DNA of 37,756 nt from CAZMCC01 sp964564695. Its GTDB lineage: Bacteria > Planctomycetota > Phycisphaerae > Phycisphaerales > UBA1924. Shown here in pieces: positions 1 to 7,865 of the stretch (positions are counted from its first letter, which is position 1; the number at the start of each line of letters is the position of its first letter). The notes beneath the pieces are model-generated. The model was not told where the DNA came from, did no database searches, and was given only the letters and a program-made list of their open reading frames with translations. The stretch covers positions 1-37,756 of the forward strand of contig CAZMCC010000029.1 of assembly GCA_964564695.1 (NCBI GenBank), read 5' to 3'. The position numbers were made by a program, and so were the translations under genes.

Positions 1-55
<55 letters not shown>

Positions 56-72
56 GATTTCCTTAGACCGGG

Positions 73-109
73 GGTTCTCCATGAGATTGCTTCGGCAACC
101 ATGGGAACC
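73..109 (+). other. Hairpin downstream of 16S, possible rRNA processing stem
   Basis: GGTTCTCCATG (73-83) pairs with CATGGGAACC (100-109) with one bulged T. Inside it TTGC-TTCG-GCAA (87-98) forms a UUCG-tetraloop hairpin. Its place just after the mature 16S end suggests a processing or stabilising structure in the precursor. Structure is seen; role is inferred. Confidence 0.5.
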
Positions 110-257
110 ACGCGGAGAGATCCGCACCCGGACCTGTCAGCACACCCTCGTCCGATCAATCGCAAGAGCAATCCTGCGAAAGATTGGATAACCGGCTCGG
201 TAACGACCGGCGAATGACACCCAACTGTTTGCGATATACACGGAGCCTCTCCGTCGC

Positions 258-292
258 AACGCCCGTTCAAACGAACGGGCGTTGTTGTTTTT
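258..292 (+). terminator. Rho-independent terminator of the 16S transcript
   Basis: AACGCCCGTTC (258-268) and GAACGGGCGTT (273-283) form a perfect 11-bp stem with an AAAC loop, followed by GTTGTTTTT. This closes the 16S transcription unit before any 23S gene. Confidence 0.9.
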
Positions 293-326
293 GCACCGTG
301 CGTCTTGTGTAGTTTGAATGACCAAG

Positions 327-332
327 TACGAT
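327..332 (+). promoter_or_regulatory. Leaderless-type -10 box TACGAT
   Basis: TACGAT ends 6 nt before the ATG at 339. A weak -35 (TTGTGT, 305-310) lies 16 nt upstream. The same TANNNT/6-nt arrangement recurs before five other genes here. It favours 339 over 318 as the start of the LEPR protein. Confidence 0.45.
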
Positions 333-338
333 GGTGTG

Positions 339-2807
339 ATGCCCGCACGCTTTCGCCGACGCACCGTATGTGAATGGACACCGGTCGAACCCTTCGAGCC
401 GCGTCTGTGCCTCGCCGGGGTGACGATCATCACGCACGGGCAGGTTACGAGTACGAGCAATGACATGCCCGCCTGGATGACGTCGATGGCGGACGCCATC
501 GACGAGCGGCTGGGTGAGCCGGCGACTCGGGTGACGACGACCGTTTTTCCCATCGCCGGCGTCGGTACGCCGCTCGTGGCGCTGTCCGCGGCTTCAGGAA
601 ACGCATCCCAAACCTCTCACGGCGAAGTGGTCGTCCTATTGAACTGGGCAGCGGCAGCGCAGGGCGGCGTTCCAGTGGGGTGGGCGGACTACAGCACGGT
701 GGAGGTTGTCAATGCGGTAATGCCCGAGTTGACGAAGTCGTCGTTGATCCCCGGATTGACTCGCGGAATCTACGAACTTCCCATTCATCTCATCGGGCAC
801 AGCCGCGGAGGCTCACTTGTCGCCGAGCTGGCGCGCCGCTTCGCCGCGAGCGGCATCTGGGTTGATCAGGTAACGACGCTCGATCCACGCCCACGTGACT
901 CGATCAGTGGCGATGCGGAAATGGGCACCACTCCCTGGCCGGTTACTTTCGCGGACAACTACTACCAAGATTGGGACTGGAACTTTGTCGACGGCGAGCC
1001 CGTTTCTGGTGCCGCCGACCGTTACCTCCCGTACATGGACAATGGTTACGCGGGGCGGGACTTTTCGAATCACAGCAACGTCCACCTCTGGTACCACGGC
1101 ACTATCGACACCACCGGCGACGCTCCCGACGGCCCGGCCACCCTGCTCCTCGACTCCGACCGCGACTCCTGGTACGCCTCCGGCGAACTCCGCGGCGCCA
1201 ACGCCGGCTTTGGCTACAGCCGCATCGGCGGCCTCAGCCGCACGAGCGACACCAGCCCCGCCGGCGACGCACCGATTCTGGGCCTCCATCCCCTTCGCGG
1301 CGGCTCTGCGAGCCGCGAGCTGACGGACGTTTCCCAAGCAGTCTGGCCCAACGTCGTCGCGGGTGGCGTTTCAGGCGCCGCCGACGGCATTCTCTCCGCC
1401 GGCGACAACGCCGAACTCACCATCCGCTACTGGGACGCCGACAGCTCGATCACCATCGAAGCCTATCTCGACACGGACACCAACCCCTACAACGGCTACT
1501 CACCAGCGCTCCTCGCCAGCCTCACAGGCCCAGCGACGCCCGGGCGAACCACCAACGACCTCAGCGCGTCGATCAACGCCGCGGCGTTGCAAACGGGTCA
1601 GTTTTACGTGATGCTCTTCGCCACCGATGCCGCTGGGCGTCGTCGGGTGCTGCCGAGCCTGACGAGCATCGCGGTCGAGGCGGCGCCCCCGGCTCCCCTC
1701 GCTCCGCGCGTCGCCGCCGCCTTCGATGTCGCCGACCCCTCGAAGATCGATGTTCGCCTCCGGAGCTCGGACGACTCACTCCGCGCGTATCGCCGCTCCG
1801 GACCGGGTCCATGGGCCGCCAAGCCGATGAATCCGAGCTGGTCGCTGCCGCCGCTTGCCGGTGATCCGCAGCACTGGCGCCGGGCCGGTGGAGCCGCCTT
1901 TACGGCCTACGTGTCGAACGGCGACCTCATCCTGCTCGACGAGGCCGACGACGCCACCGGGCCACGGAATCTCACGAGCGAACTGCAACTTGAATCCTCG
2001 CTTCTCCCGGAGCTCGACCTGCTCGACGCGCCCGACGGCATCATCCGCCTCGTTGCACGTTCAAGCGAAGGCGACATCATCGTCATTGCGTCGACAGACG
2101 GCTCCTTGTGGTCCGCTACCAACATCACCACCGACCATCTTCGCGCCAACGCTCGCGCAACGCCAGCCCTCGCCGGCGCACTTGTGACCTACGCGACGCT
2201 CTGGGGCGGCCTCAACATCGCGGGCCTCACCGCCGAAGGCACCCTCTGGTCCATCTGGACCAGCCCCGACGCCGGCGGCTGGTTCTCCAGCGACCTCAGC
2301 GTCACGGCCGGCACACCGACGCTCGCCGGCGGCCTCGCCCCGTACGTAACGCCGTGGGGAGGCATCAACATCGCGGGCGTTGAGCCGAGCGGCGCGCTCA
2401 CGGTGACGTGGTGGGCGCCCGGCCTCGGCGGCGAGTGGCGGCGGGCCGACTTCTCCGAGATCTACGGCAAGGTCGACCTGCTGCCCGACACCATCGTGAG
2501 CTACGTCACGCCTTGGAACGCACTCAACGTCGCCGGTGTCGACCCTGACGGCCGCCTTTGGGTCTACTGGTGGGAGCCGTCCAGGGCGGGGGACCCTGAA
2601 CTCGACCGATGGACGCTCTCGCGAATCGACCCGCACGTGCCGGTCGGGGGCGAAGCCGATCTCCGTGCCTCCGGCCCCATCACGCCACTGTCCACGCCGG
2701 CAGGGCGCATCGACCTGTTCAGCAGCAACGCATCGGGCGATCCCGTCCGGCTGTGGTGGGACCGTGCAGTAGGCGATTACTGGAATGCCGAATTGATCGA
2801 AGGGTGA
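339..2807 (+). CDS. Secreted LEPR-XLL-like protein with lipase-type hydrolase and repeat C-terminus
   Basis: Large exported protein (822 aa from the ATG at 339; an in-frame ATG at 318 adds 7 residues, and neither has a Shine-Dalgarno). The N-terminus RFRRR...VEPFEPRLCLAG resembles the LEPR-XLL motif of planctomycete surface proteins. An alpha/beta-hydrolase part follows: LIGHSRGGSLV carries the GxSxG nucleophile (Ser ~155), and a DPRP segment and a conserved-looking His-rich stretch (NHSNVHLWYHG) could give the Asp and His. The C-terminal third has at least three similar blocks (YATLWGGLNIAGL, YVTPWGGINIAGV, YVTPWNALNVAGV; about nt 2187-2590), which look like beta-propeller blades. This suggests a cell-surface lipase or esterase; the substrate is unknown. 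Hydrolase call moderately sure, propeller inferred. Confidence 0.8.
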   Translation: MPARFRRRTVCEWTPVEPFEPRLCLAGVTIITHGQVTSTSNDMPAWMTSMADAIDERLGEPATRVTTTVFPIAGVGTPLVALSAASGNASQTSHGEVVVLLNWAAAAQGGVPVGWADYSTVEVVNAVMPELTKSSLIPGLTRGIYELPIHLIGHSRGGSLVAELARRFAASGIWVDQVTTLDPRPRDSISGDAEMGTTPWPVTFADNYYQDWDWNFVDGEPVSGAADRYLPYMDNGYAGRDFSNHSNVHLWYHGTIDTTGDAPDGPATLLLDSDRDSWYASGELRGANAGFGYSRIGGLSRTSDTSPAGDAPILGLHPLRGGSASRELTDVSQAVWPNVVAGGVSGAADGILSAGDNAELTIRYWDADSSITIEAYLDTDTNPYNGYSPALLASLTGPATPGRTTNDLSASINAAALQTGQFYVMLFATDAAGRRRVLPSLTSIAVEAAPPAPLAPRVAAAFDVADPSKIDVRLRSSDDSLRAYRRSGPGPWAAKPMNPSWSLPPLAGDPQHWRRAGGAAFTAYVSNGDLILLDEADDATGPRNLTSELQLESSLLPELDLLDAPDGIIRLVARSSEGDIIVIASTDGSLWSATNITTDHLRANARATPALAGALVTYATLWGGLNIAGLTAEGTLWSIWTSPDAGGWFSSDLSVTAGTPTLAGGLAPYVTPWGGINIAGVEPSGALTVTWWAPGLGGEWRRADFSEIYGKVDLLPDTIVSYVTPWNALNVAGVDPDGRLWVYWWEPSRAGDPELDRWTLSRIDPHVPVGGEADLRASGPITPLSTPAGRIDLFSSNASGDPVRLWWDRAVGDYWNAELIEG

Positions 2808-2847
2808 ACTCGTGCGCGGGTGGCCGCGAAATCTGGCCGCCGCCGGC

Positions 2848-4365
2848 CTATTCACCCGGCCCCGCCGGCGCCCGCCGTCGCCCCGGGTCCAGCCAGCGCT
2901 CACGCTGCTCGGCACGGGTTCCCTGCCCCGGCCTCAGCTGCGGGTATCCCTCCCGGACCTGCACGTTCTTGATGATCAGCTCCTCCGCCGCGAGCTGCTT
3001 CCTGCCGACGGCCCGTGTGAGCAACGCCTCGCTCGAGGGGCGGAGCAGGAGGTCCACTGTCGGCATCCTCGGCCGCGGCGGGAACGACACGAGCCCGTTC
3101 AAACATTCGTTGGCGCCCGGCGCCAGGGCCGTCCGTCCGATCCACTGCTCCTCGCCGTTGACAAGCAGGAACACGTCGTACGCCACCACGCCCCCCGCCG
3201 GCAAGACGCCGTGCTCGCCCGCCTGGAGATACACCGCGACCTCCGTCGGATTCTCCCCGGTGAACCGCTCCCACTTGCCGTCGGGGCCCTGACGCGAGGT
3301 GCGGGCCATCCCCGTCTCCCGGCGCGTGAGGATCCCCAGGTCGGACGCCATCACCTGCGGCACTTGATCTCCCGCCGCCGCGGCTTCCACGACATCCTCC
3401 ACCCGCTCGCCGATCGTCAGCGGCCGCGCCTGACTCCACTTCCCCGACGCAGGCGGCAGCTTCTCCTCGGTCAACTCGTACGACGACGGCTCGTCACCCT
3501 CCCAGAACGTCCACCATCGGTACTCGATGTTCAGCGTGTGCTCGCCCGGCGGCGCTGGTGGGTCGTTGGGCGCCGGTACGCCGGCCAGGCCCATTCCCAG
3601 CGTGTCGCCGCCCGCGTAGTTCGGGCTCGCACCGACCCCAAAGCCCCCGCCGACGAACGCCGACGCCTTGGGCTCAAACCCCTTGATGTTCGCCGTGAAG
3701 ACGTTCTTGACGTTCACGCCGCGGAGCCCGCCGCGACGCAGCCGAAGGTCGGCCTGCACCGGCACGCGCCACCCGCTGAGCGTGGCGCGTCGAGACTGCA
3801 CGTTCGCGACGGTCACCACCTGATCGAGATACTTCCGCTCGTCCGGGCTCGAAAGCAGCTTCTTCAGCGACGCCGTCTCGACGAACGCGCCCCAGCGATG
3901 GTTCCACGCCGTGTTCAGATCGCCCTGCGCTGCGAGCGCCGCGGCCACCACGCCGTCCACGCTCCCGCGCCCGAGCGTCCCGGCCTCGAGCCTCGTCGTG
4001 AGCTCGGCGAGGGCCGCGTCGCGCCCGGTCCACCGGGTGTACTCCGAGAGCACCCGCGACGGCAGGTACGGGATCCAGTTCACCCGCTGCGACGCGGACA
4101 GCGCCACGCCCACGCTGAAGACGAGCAGCGCCGCCGCCAGGGCTAGGGCCCATCGTCGGCGTCGACGCACGCCCGTCATCACGGCCCCGGGCGCGTCCAG
4201 CTTCTGCCCGCACTCAGGGCAGGTCGTCGTCCCGCGCTCGACCAATCCCGTGAGATCAAAGCCGCATTTGGCGCACCGCGGCTCGGTCCCGACACGCCGC
4301 CCCCGCAGCCCCCGCACGAGGCTCACCAGGCAAAGCAGCAGCGCCAGGCCGGCAACGACGAACAT
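2848..4365 (-). CDS. Zinc-ribbon membrane protein, uncharacterised
   Basis: 505 aa. An N-terminal hydrophobic helix (MFVVAGLALLLCLVSLV) is followed by a CAKCGFDLTGL...CPECG zinc ribbon (about residues 32-53), a basic stretch, a second transmembrane helix (about 69-87) and a long soluble region with no motif I recognise. The CxxCGFDLxG-x-CPxCG N-terminus is very common in planctomycete membrane proteins and is probably cytoplasmic between the two helices. Start is ATG with TATGCT 6 nt upstream and no Shine-Dalgarno. Convergent with the LEPR gene (40 nt between stops). I can assign no reaction. Confidence 0.85.
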   Translation of the reverse strand: MFVVAGLALLLCLVSLVRGLRGRRVGTEPRCAKCGFDLTGLVERGTTTCPECGQKLDAPGAVMTGVRRRRRWALALAAALLVFSVGVALSASQRVNWIPYLPSRVLSEYTRWTGRDAALAELTTRLEAGTLGRGSVDGVVAAALAAQGDLNTAWNHRWGAFVETASLKKLLSSPDERKYLDQVVTVANVQSRRATLSGWRVPVQADLRLRRGGLRGVNVKNVFTANIKGFEPKASAFVGGGFGVGASPNYAGGDTLGMGLAGVPAPNDPPAPPGEHTLNIEYRWWTFWEGDEPSSYELTEEKLPPASGKWSQARPLTIGERVEDVVEAAAAGDQVPQVMASDLGILTRRETGMARTSRQGPDGKWERFTGENPTEVAVYLQAGEHGVLPAGGVVAYDVFLLVNGEEQWIGRTALAPGANECLNGLVSFPPRPRMPTVDLLLRPSSEALLTRAVGRKQLAAEELIIKNVQVREGYPQLRPGQGTRAEQRERWLDPGRRRAPAGPGE

Positions 4366-4371
4366 CCGCCC

Positions 4372-4377
4372 AGCATA
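4372..4377 (-). promoter_or_regulatory. Leaderless-type -10 box TATGCT
   Basis: On the minus strand TATGCT, preceded by GG, ends exactly 6 nt before the ATG of the zinc-ribbon protein. No clear -35 and no Shine-Dalgarno, so transcription may start at the A of the ATG. Confidence 0.45.
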
Positions 4378-4398
4378 CCGCCGGGCCTGCTTGCCGGT

Positions 4399-4869
4399 TT
4401 ACGCGGGTTGGCCGACGGCGTCGACCGTCGCCGCGAACTCCCGCTCCCGCGGCCGGTTTACCCTGGCGACAATGTCCCGCTCCATGAGCTCACGCTCGAG
4501 CAGGTCGAGGTTCCGCATGTTCGCCTTGTACATCACGTCGAACACGTCGCCGGCGATCGGCACCAGGCCGATCACCCAGTCGATCGCCAGGTTCGCCGCC
4601 ATCTTCGCGATCACCGGCTTGCGCACACCGAGCTGCACCGCCTCGGCGATGATCAGCGAGCCGATCGCGGCCGAGATCGTGTCGCCAATTCCCGGGATCA
4701 GGCCGATCGCCGCGTCGATGCCGAAGCGGACGCCCGTGCCTGGAATCTCAAACTGGCTGTCGAGCAGCCGGGCCAACGCCGCGCTGCGGCTGCGGTAGAC
4801 ACCACGCGGATTCGGAATGGTCGTGCTCTTCAACGCTTGTTCCCCCTGTCCTTTCTTGGGAAAACGCAC
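4399..4869 (-). CDS. DUF4112 family small membrane protein
   Basis: About 156 aa. It shows the DUF4112 pattern: LLDSQFEIPGTGVRFGIDAA, then GLIPGIGDTISAAIG and, after a helix, IGLVPIAGDVFDVMYKAN. The two GxxPxxGD turns with flanking hydrophobic helices suggest an integral membrane protein; no biochemical role is established for the family. The start is uncertain. GTG at 4869 gives the full frame, but TTG at 4833 (Leu13) is preceded by GGACAGGGGGAACAAGCG, which offers a better Shine-Dalgarno. It diverges from the NHLRC2-like gene by ~90 nt, so both promoters probably lie in that gap. Confidence 0.85.
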   Translation of the reverse strand: MRFPKKGQGEQALKSTTIPNPRGVYRSRSAALARLLDSQFEIPGTGVRFGIDAAIGLIPGIGDTISAAIGSLIIAEAVQLGVRKPVIAKMAANLAIDWVIGLVPIAGDVFDVMYKANMRNLDLLERELMERDIVARVNRPREREFAATVDAVGQPA

Positions 4870-4958
4870 CCGTACAGTTCAACGCGCTCAGTTCTCACTG
4901 CTACGCACGAAGCGACCTGTTTGATCGGACCCACTTCCCCTCCGTACCGGAGCCCACG

Positions 4959-7112
4959 ATGAACGGAGTCTGGCGTGCGGCGGTGCTCTCGCTCTTCCTG
5001 ATGTTCTGCGCCCCGGCCCTCGCCCAGCCCGCCCCCCCCGATGCTGACGCGCCGCCGCCCGCACAACCCCCCGAGCCCGCCCCCGACGAACAACCCGAGC
5101 AGCGTCCCCGCGCCTCCGAGCTCGCGCCAAACCTCGGCTGGCTCAACACCGCCGAGCCGCTCACGTTTGCCGGCAATCTCAAGGGCCAGGTCGTCGTGCT
5201 CGACTTCTGGACCTCGTGCTGCATCAACTGCATGCACGCACTCGACGACCTCAAGTTCCTCGGGGAGAAGTACAAGGACCAGCCCGTCGTCTTCATCGGC
5301 GTGCATTCCGCCAAGTTCGTCACCGAGGCCGATCGCGGGTCCATCCGCGCCGCCGTGCAGCGCTACGCGATCACGCACCCCATTGTCATCGACGACATGA
5401 TGAGCATCTGGCGGGCCTACGCCGTCCGCTCGTGGCCCAGCTTCGTCATCATCGGGCCCGACGGCCTCGTCCTCGCCGAAACCAGCGGCGAAGGCCGGCG
5501 CGACATCCTCGACGTCGCCATCCGCAGCATCCTCGACTACGGCCGCAGGAACGCCACCCTCGCCGCGGCCCCGCTGCACACCGCCGTCGACGCGAGCGTC
5601 CCCAGCGCCGGCGGCCTCGCGTTCCCCGGCAAGGTGCACGCCGTCGCCCCGGCGCCGCCCGTGGCCGGCGAGCAAGGCCCCGACGACGCCGGCTGGCTCT
5701 TCATCGCCGACTCGTCGCACAACCGCGTCATCGCCGCCACCTGGCCCGACGCCGACGGGCGCAGCCAGGTCGTGAAGGTGGTGGGGGGCGTGGGGGGGGT
5801 GGTGGGGGTCGGGGCCGCCGATGTCACCGCCGAGCCGGGCTTCATCGACGGTCCCGCGGCCGCCGCCCGATTCAACGGCCCCCAAGGCCTCGCCTTCGAC
5901 CGCGCCCGACGCACGCTCTACGTCGCCGACACCAAGAACCACGCCGTCCGCGCCATCAACCTGCGCGACTGGACCGTCCGCACCCTCGCCGGCGACGCCA
6001 CCCGCGGCCACGACCTCGTCGGCGGCAAGTCCGGCCGAGATCAATCGCTCGCCTCACCGTGGGACGTCGCCCTCGCGCCCGACGGCTCATCGCTCGCCGT
6101 CGCCATGGCCGGCGCGCACCAGCTCTGGACCATCGACCTGACCCCCGGGGGGGGCGGCGTCGCCAAGGCCCTCGCCGGCGCCGGCGGCGAGGCGATCATC
6201 GACGGCCCGGCGTCCGAGGCCGCCCTCGCCCAACCCTCGGGCCTCGCGTTCAGCCCCACCGGCGAGCGCCTCTACTTCGTCGACGCCGAGACCTCGTCGC
6301 TTCGGGTGCTCGACGTCAAAGCCGGAAGCGTCAAGTCGCTCGTCGGTCACGACCTTTTCGTCTTCGGCGACGTCGACGGGCCCGCCCGGCGCGCCCTCAT
6401 GCAGCACCCGCTCGGCGTTTCGCTCTTCGTTCCGGCCCCCCCCAACGTGCCGGGCAACGAGACGCTCGTCATCGCCGACACGTTCAACCACGTGCTCCGC
6501 GTTCTCGAGGTCGGGTCCGGCCAGGTCTTGACGTTCGTCGGGGCCCGGCGCGGCGTGCCGGGGCCGTACCTGCCCACCCTGGCTTTCAACGAACCGGGCG
6601 GCGTGCACGCGGCCGGCACAGGCAAGGCTCGGCGCGTTTTCGTCGCCGACACCAACAACCACCGCGTGGTCGTCGTCGATCCGGTCTCGAGCCGGTGGTG
6701 CGAGGTCGCCTTGACCGGCCTGTTGTCGGAGCCGTCCGTTGCCGAGATCGACCCGGCGACACCGCGAGTTCAGATCGCCCTCGTGCTCGGCGCGCCCGCG
6801 GACGTGGATGTGTCGCCCGCGATCCCCGCCGGGTTTCACGTGAGTTCCGACGCACCGGTGTCCGTGCTCGTCCGTGAGCTCAACGTGCTCGGCCGAGCCG
6901 GCGCGGCGATCGTCCAGCGCACGTTCCGCACCAGCGGGCTGCCCGTGACGGTGTCGCTCCCCGGCGAACGGGTGCGAGACGGGGCTCGATACGTCGTCGA
7001 GGTGACGCTCGGTGTGTGCGACGACGCCCCGAACGCGAGCTGCCGTCCGGTCTCCGCGGCGTGGGTCGTCACCATCACATCAGGATCAGAGTCGGTGGCG
7101 ACGCTGCGATGA
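4959..7112 (+). CDS. Thioredoxin-NHL repeat protein, NHLRC2-like
   Basis: 717 aa. A signal peptide (cleavage near APALAQ) and a Pro-rich linker (residues ~24-55) precede a thioredoxin-like domain with the CCINC motif at residues 87-91 (DFWTSCCINCMHAL) and a cis-Pro-type SWPSFVIIGPDG. NHL-type propeller blades follow (FNGPQGLAFD...LYVADTKNHAVR; LAQPSGLAFS...LYFVDAETSSLR; FNEPGGVHAAG...VFVADTNNHRVVVV), then a C-terminal beta-rich domain. This is the architecture of human NHLRC2, here exported. ACCGGAG lies ~8 nt before the ATG. G-rich tracts (5783-5814, 6147-6154) sit in the propeller. Function is probably redox-linked or scaffold-like; the substrate is unknown. Confidence 0.9.
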   Translation: MNGVWRAAVLSLFLMFCAPALAQPAPPDADAPPPAQPPEPAPDEQPEQRPRASELAPNLGWLNTAEPLTFAGNLKGQVVVLDFWTSCCINCMHALDDLKFLGEKYKDQPVVFIGVHSAKFVTEADRGSIRAAVQRYAITHPIVIDDMMSIWRAYAVRSWPSFVIIGPDGLVLAETSGEGRRDILDVAIRSILDYGRRNATLAAAPLHTAVDASVPSAGGLAFPGKVHAVAPAPPVAGEQGPDDAGWLFIADSSHNRVIAATWPDADGRSQVVKVVGGVGGVVGVGAADVTAEPGFIDGPAAAARFNGPQGLAFDRARRTLYVADTKNHAVRAINLRDWTVRTLAGDATRGHDLVGGKSGRDQSLASPWDVALAPDGSSLAVAMAGAHQLWTIDLTPGGGGVAKALAGAGGEAIIDGPASEAALAQPSGLAFSPTGERLYFVDAETSSLRVLDVKAGSVKSLVGHDLFVFGDVDGPARRALMQHPLGVSLFVPAPPNVPGNETLVIADTFNHVLRVLEVGSGQVLTFVGARRGVPGPYLPTLAFNEPGGVHAAGTGKARRVFVADTNNHRVVVVDPVSSRWCEVALTGLLSEPSVAEIDPATPRVQIALVLGAPADVDVSPAIPAGFHVSSDAPVSVLVRELNVLGRAGAAIVQRTFRTSGLPVTVSLPGERVRDGARYVVEVTLGVCDDAPNASCRPVSAAWVVTITSGSESVATLR
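5783..5814 (+). other. G-quadruplex-type tract inside the NHLRC2-like gene
   Basis: Runs of G6, G8, G5 and G4 are separated by 2-4 nt on the coding strand, meeting the simple G4 pattern (four runs of at least 3 G, loops up to 7). It encodes VVGGVGGVVGVG within a propeller blade connection. Confidence 0.6.
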
Positions 7113-7114
7113 GC

Positions 7115-7224
7115 GGGTGCCCCGGGTCGGCCGCTTTGGGCAACCCGGGATTGGACTCAGCTCGCGAATGGAAATCCGGTGGACCCGTGCCGGGGTCTGG
7201 CGAAGCGCCCGACCCCGGGCACCC
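7115..7224 (-). repeat. Palindromic repeat family P1, copy 1
   Basis: About 110 bp, bounded by GGGTGCCCCGGGTCGG and CCGACCCCGGGCACCC. Copies 2-5 at 18747, 19784, 19916 and 25986 lie in the opposite orientation. Internal marks are GGCGCTTCGCC on one arm, CCGCTTTGGGC on the other and a GTCCAACCC-type core. It fills the gap between the NHLRC2-like gene and the end of the FHA gene. Confidence 0.9.
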
Positions 7225-7242
7225 CCCCTCACGCCCGTCCAA

Positions 7243-7794
7243 TCACTTCTTCGCGGCCGTCTTCTTCGGCTTGTCATCGTCGTCGTCGTCGAGCCCCAGG
7301 CCCGCGAGCAGATCGGCGAAGCTGTCGTCCTCGGCCTTGGCCGCGGGCTTCGCGCCGACCTTCGCCGGCGTGCCGCCCCCCCCACCGCCGCCGGGGGGGA
7401 CGATGATCGGGCGCGTCTCGGGGACCGAGCCGGCGTGCGTTCCGGTGGCGCCGGCGACGGAGCCGACGACGAACGCCTCGGCGGCGTCGACCTCGCGCGG
7501 GAAGCCGTCGATGCGCACGACGAAGACCATGGGGCCGACCGTGAGCACATCGCCGGGCGCGAGCTCGGTCTGCTTGACCTTGGAGCCGTTGACGTACGTG
7601 CCGTTGGACGAGCCGGCGTCACGCACGATGAGTTCATCGTCGGCCTCGAGCAGCTCGCAGTGCCTGCGCGAGACATTGGCGACGGGGACGCGGATCTTGC
7701 ACGTCTCGTCGCGCCCGATGACCGCGGGCAGGCCCTTGACCTGGATTTCCTTGCTCTTGCCGTCCGCACTGACCATCATCAGGGAAATCTGCAT
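7243..7794 (-). CDS. FHA domain protein with acidic/lysine tail
   Basis: 183 aa. The forkhead-associated domain occupies about residues 20-95, with the phosphothreonine-binding residues visible: GRD at 27-29, SRRH at 42-45 and SSNGTYVNG at 62-70. It should bind pThr partners of Ser/Thr kinases. A Gly/Pro linker with a poly-Gly run (the complement of C8 at 7376 and G7 at 7393) leads to an acidic DLLAGLGLDDDDDD segment and a KPKKTAAKK end, suggesting a flexible interaction tail. It diverges from hemW by 71 nt. No partner kinase is in the window. Confidence 0.92.
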   Translation of the reverse strand: MQISLMMVSADGKSKEIQVKGLPAVIGRDETCKIRVPVANVSRRHCELLEADDELIVRDAGSSNGTYVNGSKVKQTELAPGDVLTVGPMVFVVRIDGFPREVDAAEAFVVGSVAGATGTHAGSVPETRPIIVPPGGGGGGGTPAKVGAKPAAKAEDDSFADLLAGLGLDDDDDDKPKKTAAKK

Positions 7795-7865
7795 CCCGTC
7801 CCTACGCTTTCCGGGCTCGCCGACCGCCGAGCCCCTGCTGATCCCTCCCCTGCGCGACCTTCCCC

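Noticed and set aside
137..553. Open frame running antisense from the LEPR gene into the 16S spacer
   Set aside because: Overlaps the rRNA terminator, with no start signal or recognisable domain.
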